From Neobacillus bataviensis (lineage in GTDB: Bacteria > Bacillota > Bacilli > Bacillales_B > DSM-18226): 64,000 nt of DNA. The notes under the pieces were generated by a model. That model made no database searches, had not been told where the DNA came from, and saw nothing but the letters and a program-made list of their open reading frames with translations. The stretch covers positions 62,001 to 126,000 of the forward strand of contig NZ_JAHXYW010000010.1 in NCBI RefSeq assembly GCF_019969725.1, read 5' to 3'. Made by a program: the position numbers and the translations under genes. Below, one piece after another: positions 26,080-34,741 of the stretch (positions are counted from its first letter, which is position 1; the number at the start of each line of letters is the position of its first letter).

Positions 26080-26635
26080 ACGTGACCGTTTTTCAGATCA
26101 CGACCGAATTGAGTCACGTAGACCGTTTTTACGTGACCGTTTTTCAGATTACGACCGAATTGAGTCACGTAGACCGTTTCTACGTGACCGTTTTTCAGAT
26201 CACGATCGAATTGAGTCACGTAGACCGTTTTTACGTAACCGTTTTTTCAGATCACGATCGAATTGAGTCACGTAGACCGTTTCTACGTGACCGTTTTTCA
26301 GATCACGACCGAATTGAGTCACGTAGACCGTTTCTACGTGACCGTTTTTCAGATCACGATCGAATTGAGTCACGTAGACCGTTTCTACGTGACCGTTTTT
26401 CAGATCACGACCGAATTGAGTCACGTAGACCGTTTCTACGTGACCGTTTTTCAGATTACGACCGAATTGAGTCACGTAGACCGTTTCTACGTGACCGTTT
26501 TTCAGATCACGATCGAATTGAGTCACGTAGACCGTTTTTACGTAACCGTTTTTTCAGATCACGATCGAATTGAGTCACGTAGACCGTTTCTACGTGACCG
26601 TTTTTCAGATCACGACCGAATTGAGTCACGTAGAT
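26080..26635. repeat. Tandem array of eleven 51-52 bp units
   Basis: Units start ACGTGACCG (or ACGTAACCG) at 26080, 26131, 26182, 26233, 26285, 26336, 26387, 26438, 26489, 26540 and 26592. Nine are 51 bases; those at 26233 and 26540 carry one extra T and the G-to-A change, showing that a block of about six units was duplicated. Each unit contains TACGTGAC and GTCACGTA, arms of a stem of eight base pairs. Frames through the array are open on both strands only because 51 is a multiple of three, and the 52-base units break them. Confidence 0.92.
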
Positions 26636-26661
26636 ATTTTACGACAACCACTGATGCAAAA

Positions 26662-26799
26662 TTACACTTTCATTTTGTCGGGAAGATCCTGAATCGACTG
26701 GACGACCATATCAAGCTTTGACTCAACGCGGTAAAGCAAGAAGAGGGTCACCGCGATGGGGAATCCCACCTCGTTAATGATCGGGATAATCTGATCCAC
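26662..26799 (-). CDS. yvrJ: YvrJ family small membrane protein
   Basis: Forty-five residues, MDQIIPIINEVGFPIAVTLF then LLYRVESKLD and DLPDKMKV: one helix plus amphipathic tail, matching YvrJ. GTG at 26799 is chosen because AAAGGAG lies eight bases upstream. In Bacillus it usually travels with DUF1659 and DUF2922 genes, as here. Function unknown. Confidence 0.85.
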   Translation of the reverse strand: MDQIIPIINEVGFPIAVTLFLLYRVESKLDMVVQSIQDLPDKMKV

Positions 26800-26831
26800 G
26801 GTATTCGCTCCTTTCCTAATTATGTGTTTGT

Positions 26832-26876
26832 AAAAAGAGGCCGGCTTCATCGTTGACGAGAATCCGGCCTCTTTTT
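26832..26876. terminator. Strong hairpin between DUF2922 and yvrJ
   Basis: AAAAAGAGGCCGG / CCGGCCTCTTTTT, 13-bp perfect stem with A and T runs on the flanks. On the minus strand it ends the DUF1659-DUF2922 transcript before yvrJ. Confidence 0.8.
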
Positions 26877-26903
26877 AATATGAAAAAATAAATTTCGACT
26901 TTG

Positions 26904-27058
26904 AGAATTGTCCAGCTGCAGCGCCTAGGGGCTCGAGGTCATAAGCCAATCCGTCGAAAAGGTAAAGAACAACCTTTCCGCCGGCTTGTCTTATGCTTGT
27001 CACCCCTAGGAAAAAATGAACTGCTTTTTTCCCTGGTCAAGGCACTTCCGCTTTTCTA
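26904..27058. repeat. Bacillaceae intergenic repeat element (TGTCCAGCTGCAGCGCCTAG type)
   Basis: Begins TTGTCCAGCTGCAGCGCCTA, contains the self-complementary parts CCTAGGGG / CCCCTAGG and a second stem, and ends GGCACTTCCGCTTTTCT. I recognise it as a repeat widespread in Bacillus-type genomes, usually 100-200 bases long, highly structured, between genes. Not a coding sequence. Confidence 0.75.
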
Positions 27059-27059
27059 T

Positions 27060-27278
27060 TTAAACAAGTTCATATTCAGTTACATTACGGTCGACGACCC
27101 TTGCTCCTTTTGCTTCCACTAACTTGCCGCTGGCAGAAGCGAAAACCCCGGATGCAATAATTTGTGCCATCGAAAGTTTAACAACCGCCTCATCAACCGG
27201 TTCCTTTGGATTATCGATCGAAAAACGAGCAGTCTTGCCAAACTCCGTACCAAACTGTAATTCCAACGTTTTAGCCAT
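27060..27278 (-). CDS. DUF2922 family protein
   Basis: Seventy-two residues starting MAKTLELQFGTEFGKTARFS, with VKLSMAQIIASGVFASASGK and VVDRNVTEYELV, the family pattern. ATG 27278 sits eight bases behind AGGAGG. Part of the DUF1659-DUF2922-YvrJ set; function unknown. Confidence 0.88.
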   Translation of the reverse strand: MAKTLELQFGTEFGKTARFSIDNPKEPVDEAVVKLSMAQIIASGVFASASGKLVEAKGARVVDRNVTEYELV

Positions 27279-27314
27279 TTTCTTCACCTCCTATCAATAA
27301 AGTTACCGCTTATT

Positions 27315-27373
27315 AATGGTGTCCACTACAGGTGGACAAATGTACATCGATAGTGCCTGACACCATTGACACC
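27315..27373. repeat. GGTGTC/GACACC short inverted repeat
   Basis: GGTGTCCACTACAGGTGGACA followed by TGCCTGACACCATTGACACC gives nested inverted repeats (TGTCCAC/GTGGACA, ATGGTGTC/GACACCAT). It lies between the DUF1659 and DUF2922 genes; similar small palindromes are scattered in Bacillus chromosomes. Confidence 0.55.
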
Positions 27374-27378
27374 TAATC

Positions 27379-27597
27379 CTATGCTAGGATTTCGGAGCTG
27401 TCGTTTCGCTCTACTTTGTTTAGAACGTCGCTGGTTAGTGCGGTGATGGCTTGGGCTGCTTGGTATAATTGGTCAGCCGTTGCTTGGTTGTTGATATTGC
27501 TAAACGTATTGGCTTTGTAAAGTTGTTTGCCCTTTTCGTCCATTCCGGCTTCGAAAACGATTCGAAGCTTTGTTCCTTCTAATAACGTTTGTGCCAT
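27379..27597 (-). CDS. DUF1659 family protein
   Basis: Seventy-two residues, MAQTLLEGTKLRIVFEAGMD then TFSNINNQATADQLYQAAQA, matching DUF1659. ATG behind GGAGGTGAGAGAC. It precedes the DUF2922 gene in the same direction and is presumably co-expressed with it. Function unknown. Confidence 0.88.
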   Translation of the reverse strand: MAQTLLEGTKLRIVFEAGMDEKGKQLYKANTFSNINNQATADQLYQAAQAITALTSDVLNKVERNDSSEILA

Positions 27598-27680
27598 TGT
27601 CTCTCACCTCCTTTCACCTTTTATATAGGAATTTAACGGCGGCAAGGATAGGGTGGAGAGGAATTATTTTTTTAAATAGA

Positions 27681-27709
27681 AAAAAGAGCGGCTATGCAAG
27701 CCGCTCTTT
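27681..27709. terminator. Terminator between membrane protein and DUF1659 genes
   Basis: AAAGAGCGGCT / AGCCGCTCTTT stem, flanked by A-run and T-run for the minus-strand reading. Confidence 0.8.
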
Positions 27710-27755
27710 GATGAAAAGGGGTGGCGCCCAATAAATTTGAATAACAAATACAACT

Positions 27756-28199
27756 CTATGGTTTCCTCCCATAGAGTTGTGTTTGTTCATGGATTAATAG
27801 AATGAGCAGAATATTAACAAAAACAAAGACAACGATGATAAAGTAAATCATTGCAGCAGCGGTGTTGGGATTTAACATCACGCCCAGCATCGCCCCCATC
27901 ATTCCGCCCATGATTCCCGATAGGACGCCGTTTAATGAGGCGGTAAGGGAGACGGGTTTTCCAGTTAGATGTCCGACCAGCATTCCTATCGTTACTGCGA
28001 TAATTGTGGGAAGGGTTAAATCATTATCCTGGAGACTGATGCCTAAAATCGTCCCAAGGGTGACGCTTGCTATCATCGAGCTCGACATGCTAATTATCAT
28101 GCCCGTCATTGTGGTGATCCTTTTCCTTTTTTGATACGTTAGGTAGGTAACATAACTCGTTAGGAGAAAAACTAACAGTATGCTTAACAAAAGTACCAT
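27756..28199 (-). CDS. Hypothetical four-to-five-helix membrane protein
   Basis: About 147 residues, nearly all hydrophobic. The central Gly/Met-rich helix GVLSGIMGGMMGAMLGVML is a striking glycine-zipper, with Met richness that could bind copper (speculative). ATG 28199 follows GGGGGAGAAGGC; an upstream TTG-type extension to 28226 covers this site. It is divergent from ycnK, and a link to copper is only by position. The stop codon lies inside a hairpin (27750-27780). Confidence 0.65.
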   Translation of the reverse strand: MVLLLSILLVFLLTSYVTYLTYQKRKRITTMTGMIISMSSSMIASVTLGTILGISLQDNDLTLPTIIAVTIGMLVGHLTGKPVSLTASLNGVLSGIMGGMMGAMLGVMLNPNTAAAMIYFIIVVFVFVNILLILLIHEQTQLYGRKP

Positions 28200-28317
28200 T
28201 GCCTTCTCCCCCTTTTTTAAAAGCAATATATGATACTTTTTTGAGAATTATGTTACCTATCCAACTTTAGTCATAGTCCTGCAAGACGGTGCATATTGTT
28301 AATATCATGTTAAAAAG

Positions 28318-28343
28318 TGTGAAAAGGTTGTTGTTTTTTCACA
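28318..28343. promoter_or_regulatory. Dyad upstream of ycnK, candidate operator
   Basis: TGTGAAAA (28318-28325) and TTTTCACA (28336-28343) form an inverted repeat with a 10-base spacer, about 70 bases before ycnK. YcnK of B. subtilis represses its own operon, so this is the natural operator candidate (inference). Confidence 0.5.
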
Positions 28344-28410
28344 TTCTATTCACATTTAGATGTTGTTTATAGAGAAAAAGTAATTTAACCTAACAATAGG
28401 GGGTGCGAGA

Positions 28411-29004
28411 ATGCTGCCAATAGAACGGAGACAACAATTGTTAGAATGGCTGAAAAAAGAAGGCACGCTTTCGATTACAGAAATCAGTAAGCGTCTCCAG
28501 GTCTCTGAAATGACTATTTATCGAGACATTAAGCCGCTTATAGATGAGAAAAAAATCATCAAAACTACCGGTGGAATCAGTTTAGCGCCGGCTGTGGATG
28601 TTTCCTCAACCGCATGTACATATTGTCTCAAAGAAGGAAATAACCGTCATCCGTTTCAAATTATCACTCATGATTTAAGGGTAGAACAGCTTTGCTGTCC
28701 ACATTGCGGGTTATTAAGATTTAAAGATATTGAAAAAGAGGTCTCGCAAATTATATGCCGGGATTTCCTTCAAAATACGACCATTAGCGCAAAAATGGCG
28801 TACTTTTTAATGGATGCGGATTTTAATTTGAATTGCTGCCAGCCGCAAGTATTGACGTTTGCTTCGCTCAAACAGGCCGAGCAATTTCAAAAGGGTTTTG
28901 GCGGAATGATTCTTTCGTTTGAGGAAGCGATTGAAGAAACCCAAGCAAGAATGAACGGCAAAAAGGGCTGTTGCTGCAACAATAGAGAGGGAATGGTCGA
29001 ATGA
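28411..29004 (+). CDS. ycnK: Copper-responsive DeoR-type repressor YcnK
   Basis: A 197-residue protein: DeoR HTH at 1-58 (RRQQLLEWLKKEGTLSITEI, RLQVSEMTIYRDI) and a Cys-rich NosL-like C-terminal domain with CTYC, CCPHCG and CCQP, plus a KKGCCCNN tail that may bind Cu(I). First gene of the ycnKJI operon; its stop overlaps the ycnJ start. Confidence 0.92.
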   Translation: MLPIERRQQLLEWLKKEGTLSITEISKRLQVSEMTIYRDIKPLIDEKKIIKTTGGISLAPAVDVSSTACTYCLKEGNNRHPFQIITHDLRVEQLCCPHCGLLRFKDIEKEVSQIICRDFLQNTTISAKMAYFLMDADFNLNCCQPQVLTFASLKQAEQFQKGFGGMILSFEEAIEETQARMNGKKGCCCNNREGMVE

Positions 29005-30626
29005 GAGTAAGCAGGAATTTTCTTCTCCTTATTCCGGTCCTATTTATTTTTCTATTTCCGAACTTTCCTTCCGCCCATGCCTATATTAAAAAATCGACGC
29101 CGACAGAAAATGAGGTTTTCGATGAACCGCTGCAAAAAATAACGATTCAGTTTGATGAACCAATTCAGCCTGATTATCATTCAATCGAGGTGTTTGATTC
29201 GAATGGAAAGCGGGTGGACCAAAAGAATGAGAGAATCAATTCGAATGATCCTTCCATCATCGAGGCGGACTTAAATAGCAACCTGCCAAACGATACCTAC
29301 AGCATCCAATGGAGAGTGGTATCCGGTGATGGCCACCCGGTTGAAGGGGTTATTCCTTTCCAAATCGGGCACGATACGAAAAGTTCTGCCGCCACTCAGG
29401 GGTCAAAAGGGTATAAGCCCAAACTGGATTTAATCCTGATTCGCTGGCTGCAATATATGAGCAGCGCCGGATTTGTCGGGATTCTGTTCTTTTACCTATT
29501 CATCCTTCCAAAGGAATTGAGTCAGGACACATGGGTTCGAAATCGTTTTACAAAAGTAATCGTCTATTCGTTCATAGCCTTATGCTTCAGCATTATTATG
29601 AGCTTGCCGCTCCAGGCAACGATTGAATCGGGTTTATCGTGGGGGAAGGTCTTCCACGTTAAAGTATTAGGGGATTTGTTGACGAAGAGTGTGTTTGGGA
29701 AAACATGGATCACAGCCATTGTGATGCTGCTGATTCTCTGGCCGTCAACATTTTTAGTATGTTATAAACCTTTTCAAAAACAAATATGGGTATGGATTTC
29801 GCTTGCCTTTGGCATCGGGATGTTAAGGACGAAGACCTTTACCAGCCACGCAGCCTCTTCCAAAAGCGGTTTTCTTCCGTTGGTCATGGACTTTGTTCAT
29901 TTACTGTCGGCATCCATTTGGATTGGCAGCTTAATAGCCCTAATTGCCTTGCTTCCACTGCGAAAAAAACAAGCCTATTTTGAAACAGTCCGCCGGTTTT
30001 CCAAATGGGGAATTGCCATCGTGATCATATTATCCGCAACCGGTGTTTACGGCAGCTTACTGTACATTCCAAATTGGCGGTCGCTTTTCGTTACGGATTA
30101 CGGGAAGGCTTTGCTTGGTAAGGTGCTGCTCCTAGTCATCATGGTGCTGTTTGCGGGGGTTAATTTTTTAAAAGGAAAGCGTAATAATGATAATGGAATT
30201 GCACGTTCGTTATGGGGGGAAATGTCAGCCGGAATCATCGTTCTGATTCTGTCTGTTATCCTGACGAATCTGCCGACCGCAATGGCGTCGCCCGGGCCTG
30301 TGAAGGAAACGAATAAAGTTAAAGGAAGCAGCATCACGTTTGCGGCGACACCCAATGTCATTGGAAAAAATACCTTCGAGGTATCCTTGAAAGACCGGAA
30401 CGGCCGACCGATTAAGGCGGTTGAGCAGGTCACGCTGACGTTTACTTCGCTTGAAATGGAGATGGGGGAAGACACGGTCCGTTTATCGAAGATCAAGGAT
30501 GGCAAATACAGCTCAATAGGGTTGAATTTTAATATGTCGGGCCGCTGGAACGTCCGTGTTCACGTCCTGACCAAGGATTTAGAAACAATGGATACTGATT
30601 TTAGGGTTCTTGTAGGGAGCCAATAA
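29001..30626 (+). CDS. ycnJ: Copper transport protein YcnJ (CopC-CopD fusion)
   Basis: A 541-residue protein. Signal peptide ends near PSAHAY, so a His is close to the mature N-terminus; CopC domain about 28-122 (GDGHPVEGVIPFQI), eight helices of CopD about 145-430, and a C-terminal YtkA-like domain about 440-541 (EMEMGEDTVRL, MSGRWNVRVHVLTKD). In B. subtilis YcnJ is needed for copper acquisition. ATGA overlap with ycnK. Confidence 0.93.
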   Translation: MRVSRNFLLLIPVLFIFLFPNFPSAHAYIKKSTPTENEVFDEPLQKITIQFDEPIQPDYHSIEVFDSNGKRVDQKNERINSNDPSIIEADLNSNLPNDTYSIQWRVVSGDGHPVEGVIPFQIGHDTKSSAATQGSKGYKPKLDLILIRWLQYMSSAGFVGILFFYLFILPKELSQDTWVRNRFTKVIVYSFIALCFSIIMSLPLQATIESGLSWGKVFHVKVLGDLLTKSVFGKTWITAIVMLLILWPSTFLVCYKPFQKQIWVWISLAFGIGMLRTKTFTSHAASSKSGFLPLVMDFVHLLSASIWIGSLIALIALLPLRKKQAYFETVRRFSKWGIAIVIILSATGVYGSLLYIPNWRSLFVTDYGKALLGKVLLLVIMVLFAGVNFLKGKRNNDNGIARSLWGEMSAGIIVLILSVILTNLPTAMASPGPVKETNKVKGSSITFAATPNVIGKNTFEVSLKDRNGRPIKAVEQVTLTFTSLEMEMGEDTVRLSKIKDGKYSSIGLNFNMSGRWNVRVHVLTKDLETMDTDFRVLVGSQ

Positions 30627-30642
30627 TAGAGGAGATATGAGG

Positions 30643-31275
30643 ATGAAACGCATTTTAAAAGCATTTTTACCAACAGTTTTAGGGTTATTCTTATTCGCGA
30701 GTGTCGCAAGTGCGCACGTGACGGTCGTTCCAAAAACTTCAACAACAGGTGCCTGGGAAACGTATACCGTTAAGGTTCCAGTTGAAAAAGAATCAGCGAC
30801 GACAAAGGTTACCATTAAGGCGCCAGCCGGAATTGAAATTAAGTCATACCAGCCGGTTCCTGGCTGGAAGTATTCCGATGAAAAAGATGAAAAGGGCATT
30901 GTTAAAACATTTACGTTTGAAGCAACTGGCGAGGGTATTTTGCCTGGACAATTCCAATCCTTCACGTTCGTTGGGAAAAACCCTGACACTGCAGGCAAGG
31001 CTGCTTGGGATGCTTTTCAATATTACAAAGACGGCAGTGTTGTAGAATGGACAGGTGACGAAGGAGCGGATTCCCCTCATTCGATTACGGATATCGTGGC
31101 GGGCGCAGCCGAGGCTGATCATCATGATGCGAAAATGGAAGAACCGAAAAAAGAAGAGGTTAAAGCAGCAGACGTTAAGGAAGACTCAGATTCTAATTCA
31201 CTTCCATTGATTTTGTCGATTATTTCAGTGGTGTTATCATTGGGCGCGCTTGTGGTAGCGGCTCGTAAGAAATAA
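30643..31275 (+). CDS. ycnI: YcnI family copper-binding protein (DUF1775)
   Basis: About 210 residues: signal peptide ending SAH, DUF1775 domain 25-150 (AHVTVVPKTSTTGAWETYTV), Asp/Glu/Lys linker and one C-terminal helix with an AARKK tail. The His exposed after signal cleavage with a conserved Trp is the copper site in YcnI. ATG 30643 is used: AGAGGAG lies eight bases upstream, while ATG 30637 is only two bases away. Confidence 0.92.
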   Translation: MKRILKAFLPTVLGLFLFASVASAHVTVVPKTSTTGAWETYTVKVPVEKESATTKVTIKAPAGIEIKSYQPVPGWKYSDEKDEKGIVKTFTFEATGEGILPGQFQSFTFVGKNPDTAGKAAWDAFQYYKDGSVVEWTGDEGADSPHSITDIVAGAAEADHHDAKMEEPKKEEVKAADVKEDSDSNSLPLILSIISVVLSLGALVVAARKK

Positions 31276-31288
31276 ATGGTTTAAAAAT

Positions 31289-31321
31289 GACTTATTCAGA
31301 AGCTGAATAGGTCTTTTTTTT
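31289..31321 (+). terminator. Intrinsic terminator of the ycn operon
   Basis: GACTTATTCAG / CTGAATAGGTC stem with AAG loop and a run of eight T. Confidence 0.85.
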
Positions 31322-31353
31322 TGAATGGTCAAAAGATTTTTTTAAAACAACAA

Positions 31354-31379
31354 AAACCACCCAGCAAAGTGGGTGGTTT
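31354..31379 (-). terminator. Terminator for the wall-binding protein gene
   Basis: AAACCACCC / GGGTGGTTT stem; on the minus strand followed by TTTGTTGTTTT. Confidence 0.8.
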
Positions 31380-31392
31380 AAAGATAAGGGTC

Positions 31393-32316
31393 TTACTCAG
31401 CTGAATAAGTATCTCCCCATACGATCAATAGTTCAGTTTCATCTGCATAAATATAGATAGAGCCAGTATCGATTTCACCAGTTTCACTTGCTTGAGCTTG
31501 TGAAACGTAATCATTTAACTGAGCTTCAGTTGCCGGTAAACCTAATGTAAGGGCCACTTTTTTCAATAACTCTCCATATGCTGAATCACCATCTACGTAC
31601 CCATCAGCAAAAACCAACCCGATGATTTCTTCACCATGGTATAAATAGTACGCCTCTGTTTCTGCGTCAAATTCAACTGTTACGCCGTATGAAGCAGCAA
31701 CTTCGTTCAATTTATTTAATGTTGGGTTACCTTGTATAACAGCACCGTCAGCACCAATTTGCTTACCTTCAATCGTTGTATTGGCTGCCATGCTTCCATT
31801 GCTGTAGAAATAATAAGTTTTTCCGTTAATGCTATTCCAGCCAAGCGCCATTTTGCCGGAAGTAGGATTTAAGTAGTACCACTTGCCGCCTGTTAGCAGC
31901 CAGCCAGTTTTCATTGCTCCGTTTGGATTCATATAATACCAATCAGAACCAGATTTCACCCAGCCGGTCTTCATTGCACCTGATGCATCAAGGAAATACC
32001 ATTGAGTGGAAACCTTAACCCAGCCGGTTTTCATGGCACCGCTGGCATCGAAATAATACCATTTGTTGCTGACTGAAACCCAGCCCGTTTTCATGTAGCC
32101 ATTTGCATCAAAGTAATACCACTTGTTGTTCAACGCCAGCCAGCCTTTTTGTAAAGCTCCCTTTGCATTGTAATATGTCCAGTAAGTGCCTTTCTTTACC
32201 CACTGATTATGGTACTGAACTGCAGTGGTGCCGCTAGTTGCTGCGAAGGATGATACTGGTGAAGAAAGGAGTGTAAGACCTGCTACTAATGTTACAGCTT
32301 TTAATGTTTTTTTCAA
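31393..32316 (-). CDS. Secreted cell-wall-binding repeat protein
   Basis: A 307-residue protein with signal peptide (ending SSFAAT), then seven tandem wall-binding repeats (about 35-195) of the type GW-x(5)-WYYF(D)xxGxMKTGW, and a C-terminal globular region of about 110 residues (VAASYGVTVEFDAETEAYYL, VSQAQASETGEIDTGSIYIY) that I do not recognise. TTG start behind GGGGGC. The repeats belong to the PF01473-like group found in choline- or glucan-binding proteins; the wall ligand in bacilli is not known. Confidence 0.87.
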   Translation of the reverse strand: MKKTLKAVTLVAGLTLLSSPVSSFAATSGTTAVQYHNQWVKKGTYWTYYNAKGALQKGWLALNNKWYYFDANGYMKTGWVSVSNKWYYFDASGAMKTGWVKVSTQWYFLDASGAMKTGWVKSGSDWYYMNPNGAMKTGWLLTGGKWYYLNPTSGKMALGWNSINGKTYYFYSNGSMAANTTIEGKQIGADGAVIQGNPTLNKLNEVAASYGVTVEFDAETEAYYLYHGEEIIGLVFADGYVDGDSAYGELLKKVALTLGLPATEAQLNDYVSQAQASETGEIDTGSIYIYADETELLIVWGDTYSAE

Positions 32317-32445
32317 TGTAGTGCCCCCTATTTATCTGATTCTAGAGTATTTTACTATTAAAATATCAAACAAGTAAATTAAAATTTTTAACCATTTTTA
32401 ATCTTTTTTCATCTAATTTTAATCTTTTTGAAAAAAAGGATGTAA

Positions 32446-32474
32446 AAAAGCTGATTGGATCTTATCCAATCAGC
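32446..32474 (-). terminator. Terminator of LCP gene
   Basis: AAAGCTGATTGGA / TCCAATCAGCTTT perfect 13-bp stem; the minus-strand reading continues into TTTTTTACA and its left arm includes the stop codon of the LCP gene. Confidence 0.85.
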
Positions 32475-33411
32475 TTTCGCTATTCCCTGATAATTCTAAT
32501 TGTGTCCTCAATTCATTTCTCACGCGCTGCTTTTCTTCAGTTGAAACCAATCCATAATAGACGTGATTGATCATTTTTCCTTGTTCTTTTAATTCCATTT
32601 GCTGAATCGAAGTTCCTACGTGCTTATAGCCTTGTTGGATGGCGACCATTTGATCAAATGTCAGGTTCGTTTTAACGTTATTACCAAGGACGGTAATAAT
32701 ATCGGAAAACTTGGTTAAGCTTGAAAGACTCGCGCCTTCCTTGACGATTCCTTCAATGATTTGCCGCTGTCTTGATTGACGGCCAAAGTCACCTCTAGGA
32801 TCTTCATGTCGCATTCTTGTATAGCTTAAGGCTTCTTTGCCGTTTAGCGTTAATTTGCCCTCGGCAAAATGAATGCCATCTTGGGTAAAATCAAGGTCAT
32901 TTTGGACCGTAACGCCTCCAACGGCATCGACCATTTCCGTAAAGCCCTCCATATTGACTTGAATGTAATAATCAATTGGAATATCAAGAAAGTTTTCAAC
33001 GGTATCCATCGCCATTGGAACTCCTCCAAAAGCGTAGGCGTGGTTAATCTTGTCTTCTTTCCCTTTTCCGACAATCTCGGTTCGGGTATCACGCGGAATG
33101 CTGAGCATTTTCACGGAATTGTTGTTAGGGTTGACGGTTAACACAATCATCGTATCAGAGCGGCCTTTGTCTCCTTTACGCTCGTCCACACCAAGCATTA
33201 AGACTGAAAATGGATCTTTAGCCTTCACTTCGACAGGCTTTTCCCTTTTTGCAGATTGTGTTCGTTCAATCGGCTGATGCATTGTTTCAACCGCGTTATT
33301 TAAAGATTTATATACAGTGTACCCGTATGCTGCTCCACCTAGTAACATAATGGCAAGAATGGCACTGGTCACTTTCATCCATTTTTTACTTTTCCTTTTT
33401 TGAGATCTCAT
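32470..33411 (-). CDS. LCP family (LytR-CpsA-Psr) glycopolymer ligase
   Basis: A 313-residue protein: short cytoplasmic basic head, one transmembrane helix (13-30) and an LCP domain (65-215) with VLMLGVDERKGDKGRSDTMI, SIPRDTRTEI and SYTRMRHEDPRGDFGRQSRQ, the conserved Arg/Asp set that binds polyprenyl pyrophosphate. Such enzymes attach wall teichoic acid or other anionic glycans to peptidoglycan. AGGAGG seven bases before ATG. Which polymer is transferred is open; the glycan cluster at 44-52 kb is a candidate supplier. Confidence 0.93.
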   Translation of the reverse strand: MRSQKRKSKKWMKVTSAILAIMLLGGAAYGYTVYKSLNNAVETMHQPIERTQSAKREKPVEVKAKDPFSVLMLGVDERKGDKGRSDTMIVLTVNPNNNSVKMLSIPRDTRTEIVGKGKEDKINHAYAFGGVPMAMDTVENFLDIPIDYYIQVNMEGFTEMVDAVGGVTVQNDLDFTQDGIHFAEGKLTLNGKEALSYTRMRHEDPRGDFGRQSRQRQIIEGIVKEGASLSSLTKFSDIITVLGNNVKTNLTFDQMVAIQQGYKHVGTSIQQMELKEQGKMINHVYYGLVSTEEKQRVRNELRTQLELSGNSES

Positions 33412-33690
33412 AAAAAAACCTCCTAAAAACTTACAAAGTTTATTACAATTGCTATTTAGTTTAGCAAAATTATGACACGAGTGATATGTATAAAATATGG
33501 AAATGGTAAAGTGAGTACATTTTGGACTAACTTAATAGAAACATACGAGTAGGACTGTTTCATTACCCAAAAGAAAAAAATTATGCTTCTACGGTAAATG
33601 AACCTGAAATCCCGACAATTCAAACTATTGTAACTATTCTTCTCCCATGATAATCTTGAGGTTGTATATATTGGATTGAGGTGAGAAGAA

Positions 33691-34608
33691 TTGAACACCA
33701 AAGCTTTTATCATGGCATCCATCACTGTCATTATATGGGGCTCGACCTTTGCGGCGATTCGGGTAGGATTGCAGGGGGGCTATTCCTCCGGACACTTGAT
33801 TCTCAGCCGCTACTTAATTGCATCGGCCCTTTTTGCTGTTTATGCCTTATGGCCGGGGACAAAATTCAGGCTGCCGAAAAAAGAGGATCTGCTGCGAATA
33901 TTGGTTCTTGGATGGGTCGGCATCAGTATTTACCATATTGGGGTTACGTTTGGTGAACAAACCGTATCAGCCGCAACGGCAGGTATGTTAGTATCTTCTG
34001 CACCCATTTTTACCGCACTTATTTCGGTATTTATTTTAAAAGAACGCATGGGGTTCTTTGGCTGGATTGGATTAGCTTTAGGTTTTATTGGGATTGGATT
34101 GATAACAATGGCAACAGCAGGTCCGTCCTTTCAAATATCAAAAGGCTCCTATTTGGTGCTCATGGCCGCTGTGGCAACGTCGGTGTTGTTTGCTTATCAA
34201 AAACCACTTTTGAAACGCTATACCTCAATGGAATTAACCGCCTATTTCACATGGGCCGGAACGCTGCCATTTTTTATATTTTTCCCAGGGCTGTTTGACG
34301 ATATCAAGCATGCTACAATGGAGGCTAATCTATCTGCGCTTTATATTGGGATATTTCCGACAGCAATCGGTTATGTCACATGGGCAATCGCACTCGGGGC
34401 GGGAAGGGCTGGCTCTGTTACGAGCATGTTATATATTGAACCGGTAGTTGCTATACTCGTTGCGGGAATTTGGCTGAATGAATGGCCAACTCTGATTTCG
34501 ATTAACGGCGGCGCGATTGCGATTGCCGGTGTCATTGTTGTTAATTTGCTAGGGTCAAAGCATCAGTCGGCGGCTGCAAAGAAGCCACAAAAGTTTGATG
34601 TAACCTAA
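33691..34608 (+). CDS. DMT-superfamily (EamA) transporter
   Basis: A 305-residue permease with ten helices in two EamA repeats (about 4-140 and 150-290): ITVIIWGSTFAAIRVGLQGG and ALYIGIFPTAIGYVTWAIAL with AGSVTSMLYIEPVVAILVAG. TTG start behind GAGGTGAG. Substrate unknown; likely an amino acid or metabolite exporter. Confidence 0.9.
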   Translation: MNTKAFIMASITVIIWGSTFAAIRVGLQGGYSSGHLILSRYLIASALFAVYALWPGTKFRLPKKEDLLRILVLGWVGISIYHIGVTFGEQTVSAATAGMLVSSAPIFTALISVFILKERMGFFGWIGLALGFIGIGLITMATAGPSFQISKGSYLVLMAAVATSVLFAYQKPLLKRYTSMELTAYFTWAGTLPFFIFFPGLFDDIKHATMEANLSALYIGIFPTAIGYVTWAIALGAGRAGSVTSMLYIEPVVAILVAGIWLNEWPTLISINGGAIAIAGVIVVNLLGSKHQSAAAKKPQKFDVT

Positions 34609-34670
34609 GAACAATTATTTTAGGGGTTGAAAGTTGATTGACAATTTGGTAAATTAGAATAAATGAAAAA

Positions 34671-34741
34671 GGCTATGTGTAACTGGCGAAACACGGATCA
34701 CCGTGAGGGAGCACATAGTGTCGCAGCCGTTCGCCTGGGCA
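34671..34741 (+). ncRNA. ZTP (pfl-type) riboswitch aptamer
   Basis: Sequence order matches the ZMP/ZTP aptamer: outer stem CTATGTG / CACATAG, the strongly conserved TAACTGGCGAA, a short hairpin ACGGATCACCGT, GAGGGAGC, then the terminal CCGTTCGCCTGGGCA block with its GCCTGGGC signature. An intrinsic terminator directly follows, so binding would release the serA transcript. These riboswitches sense the purine intermediate ZMP/ZTP, a sign of 10-formyl-THF shortage. Confidence 0.85.

Noticed and set aside
26080..26635. CRISPR array
   Set aside because: Units follow one another without unique spacers and there are no cas genes near; tandem repeat with internal stems instead.
26049..26721. Long repetitive frames on both strands (17-residue repeats)
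   Set aside because: They exist only because 51 is a multiple of three; two 52-base units break them and there is no SD in front.
33456..33731. Minus-strand 91-residue frame overlapping the DMT gene start
   Set aside because: No SD, unlikely composition, overlaps the start of an obvious transporter gene.
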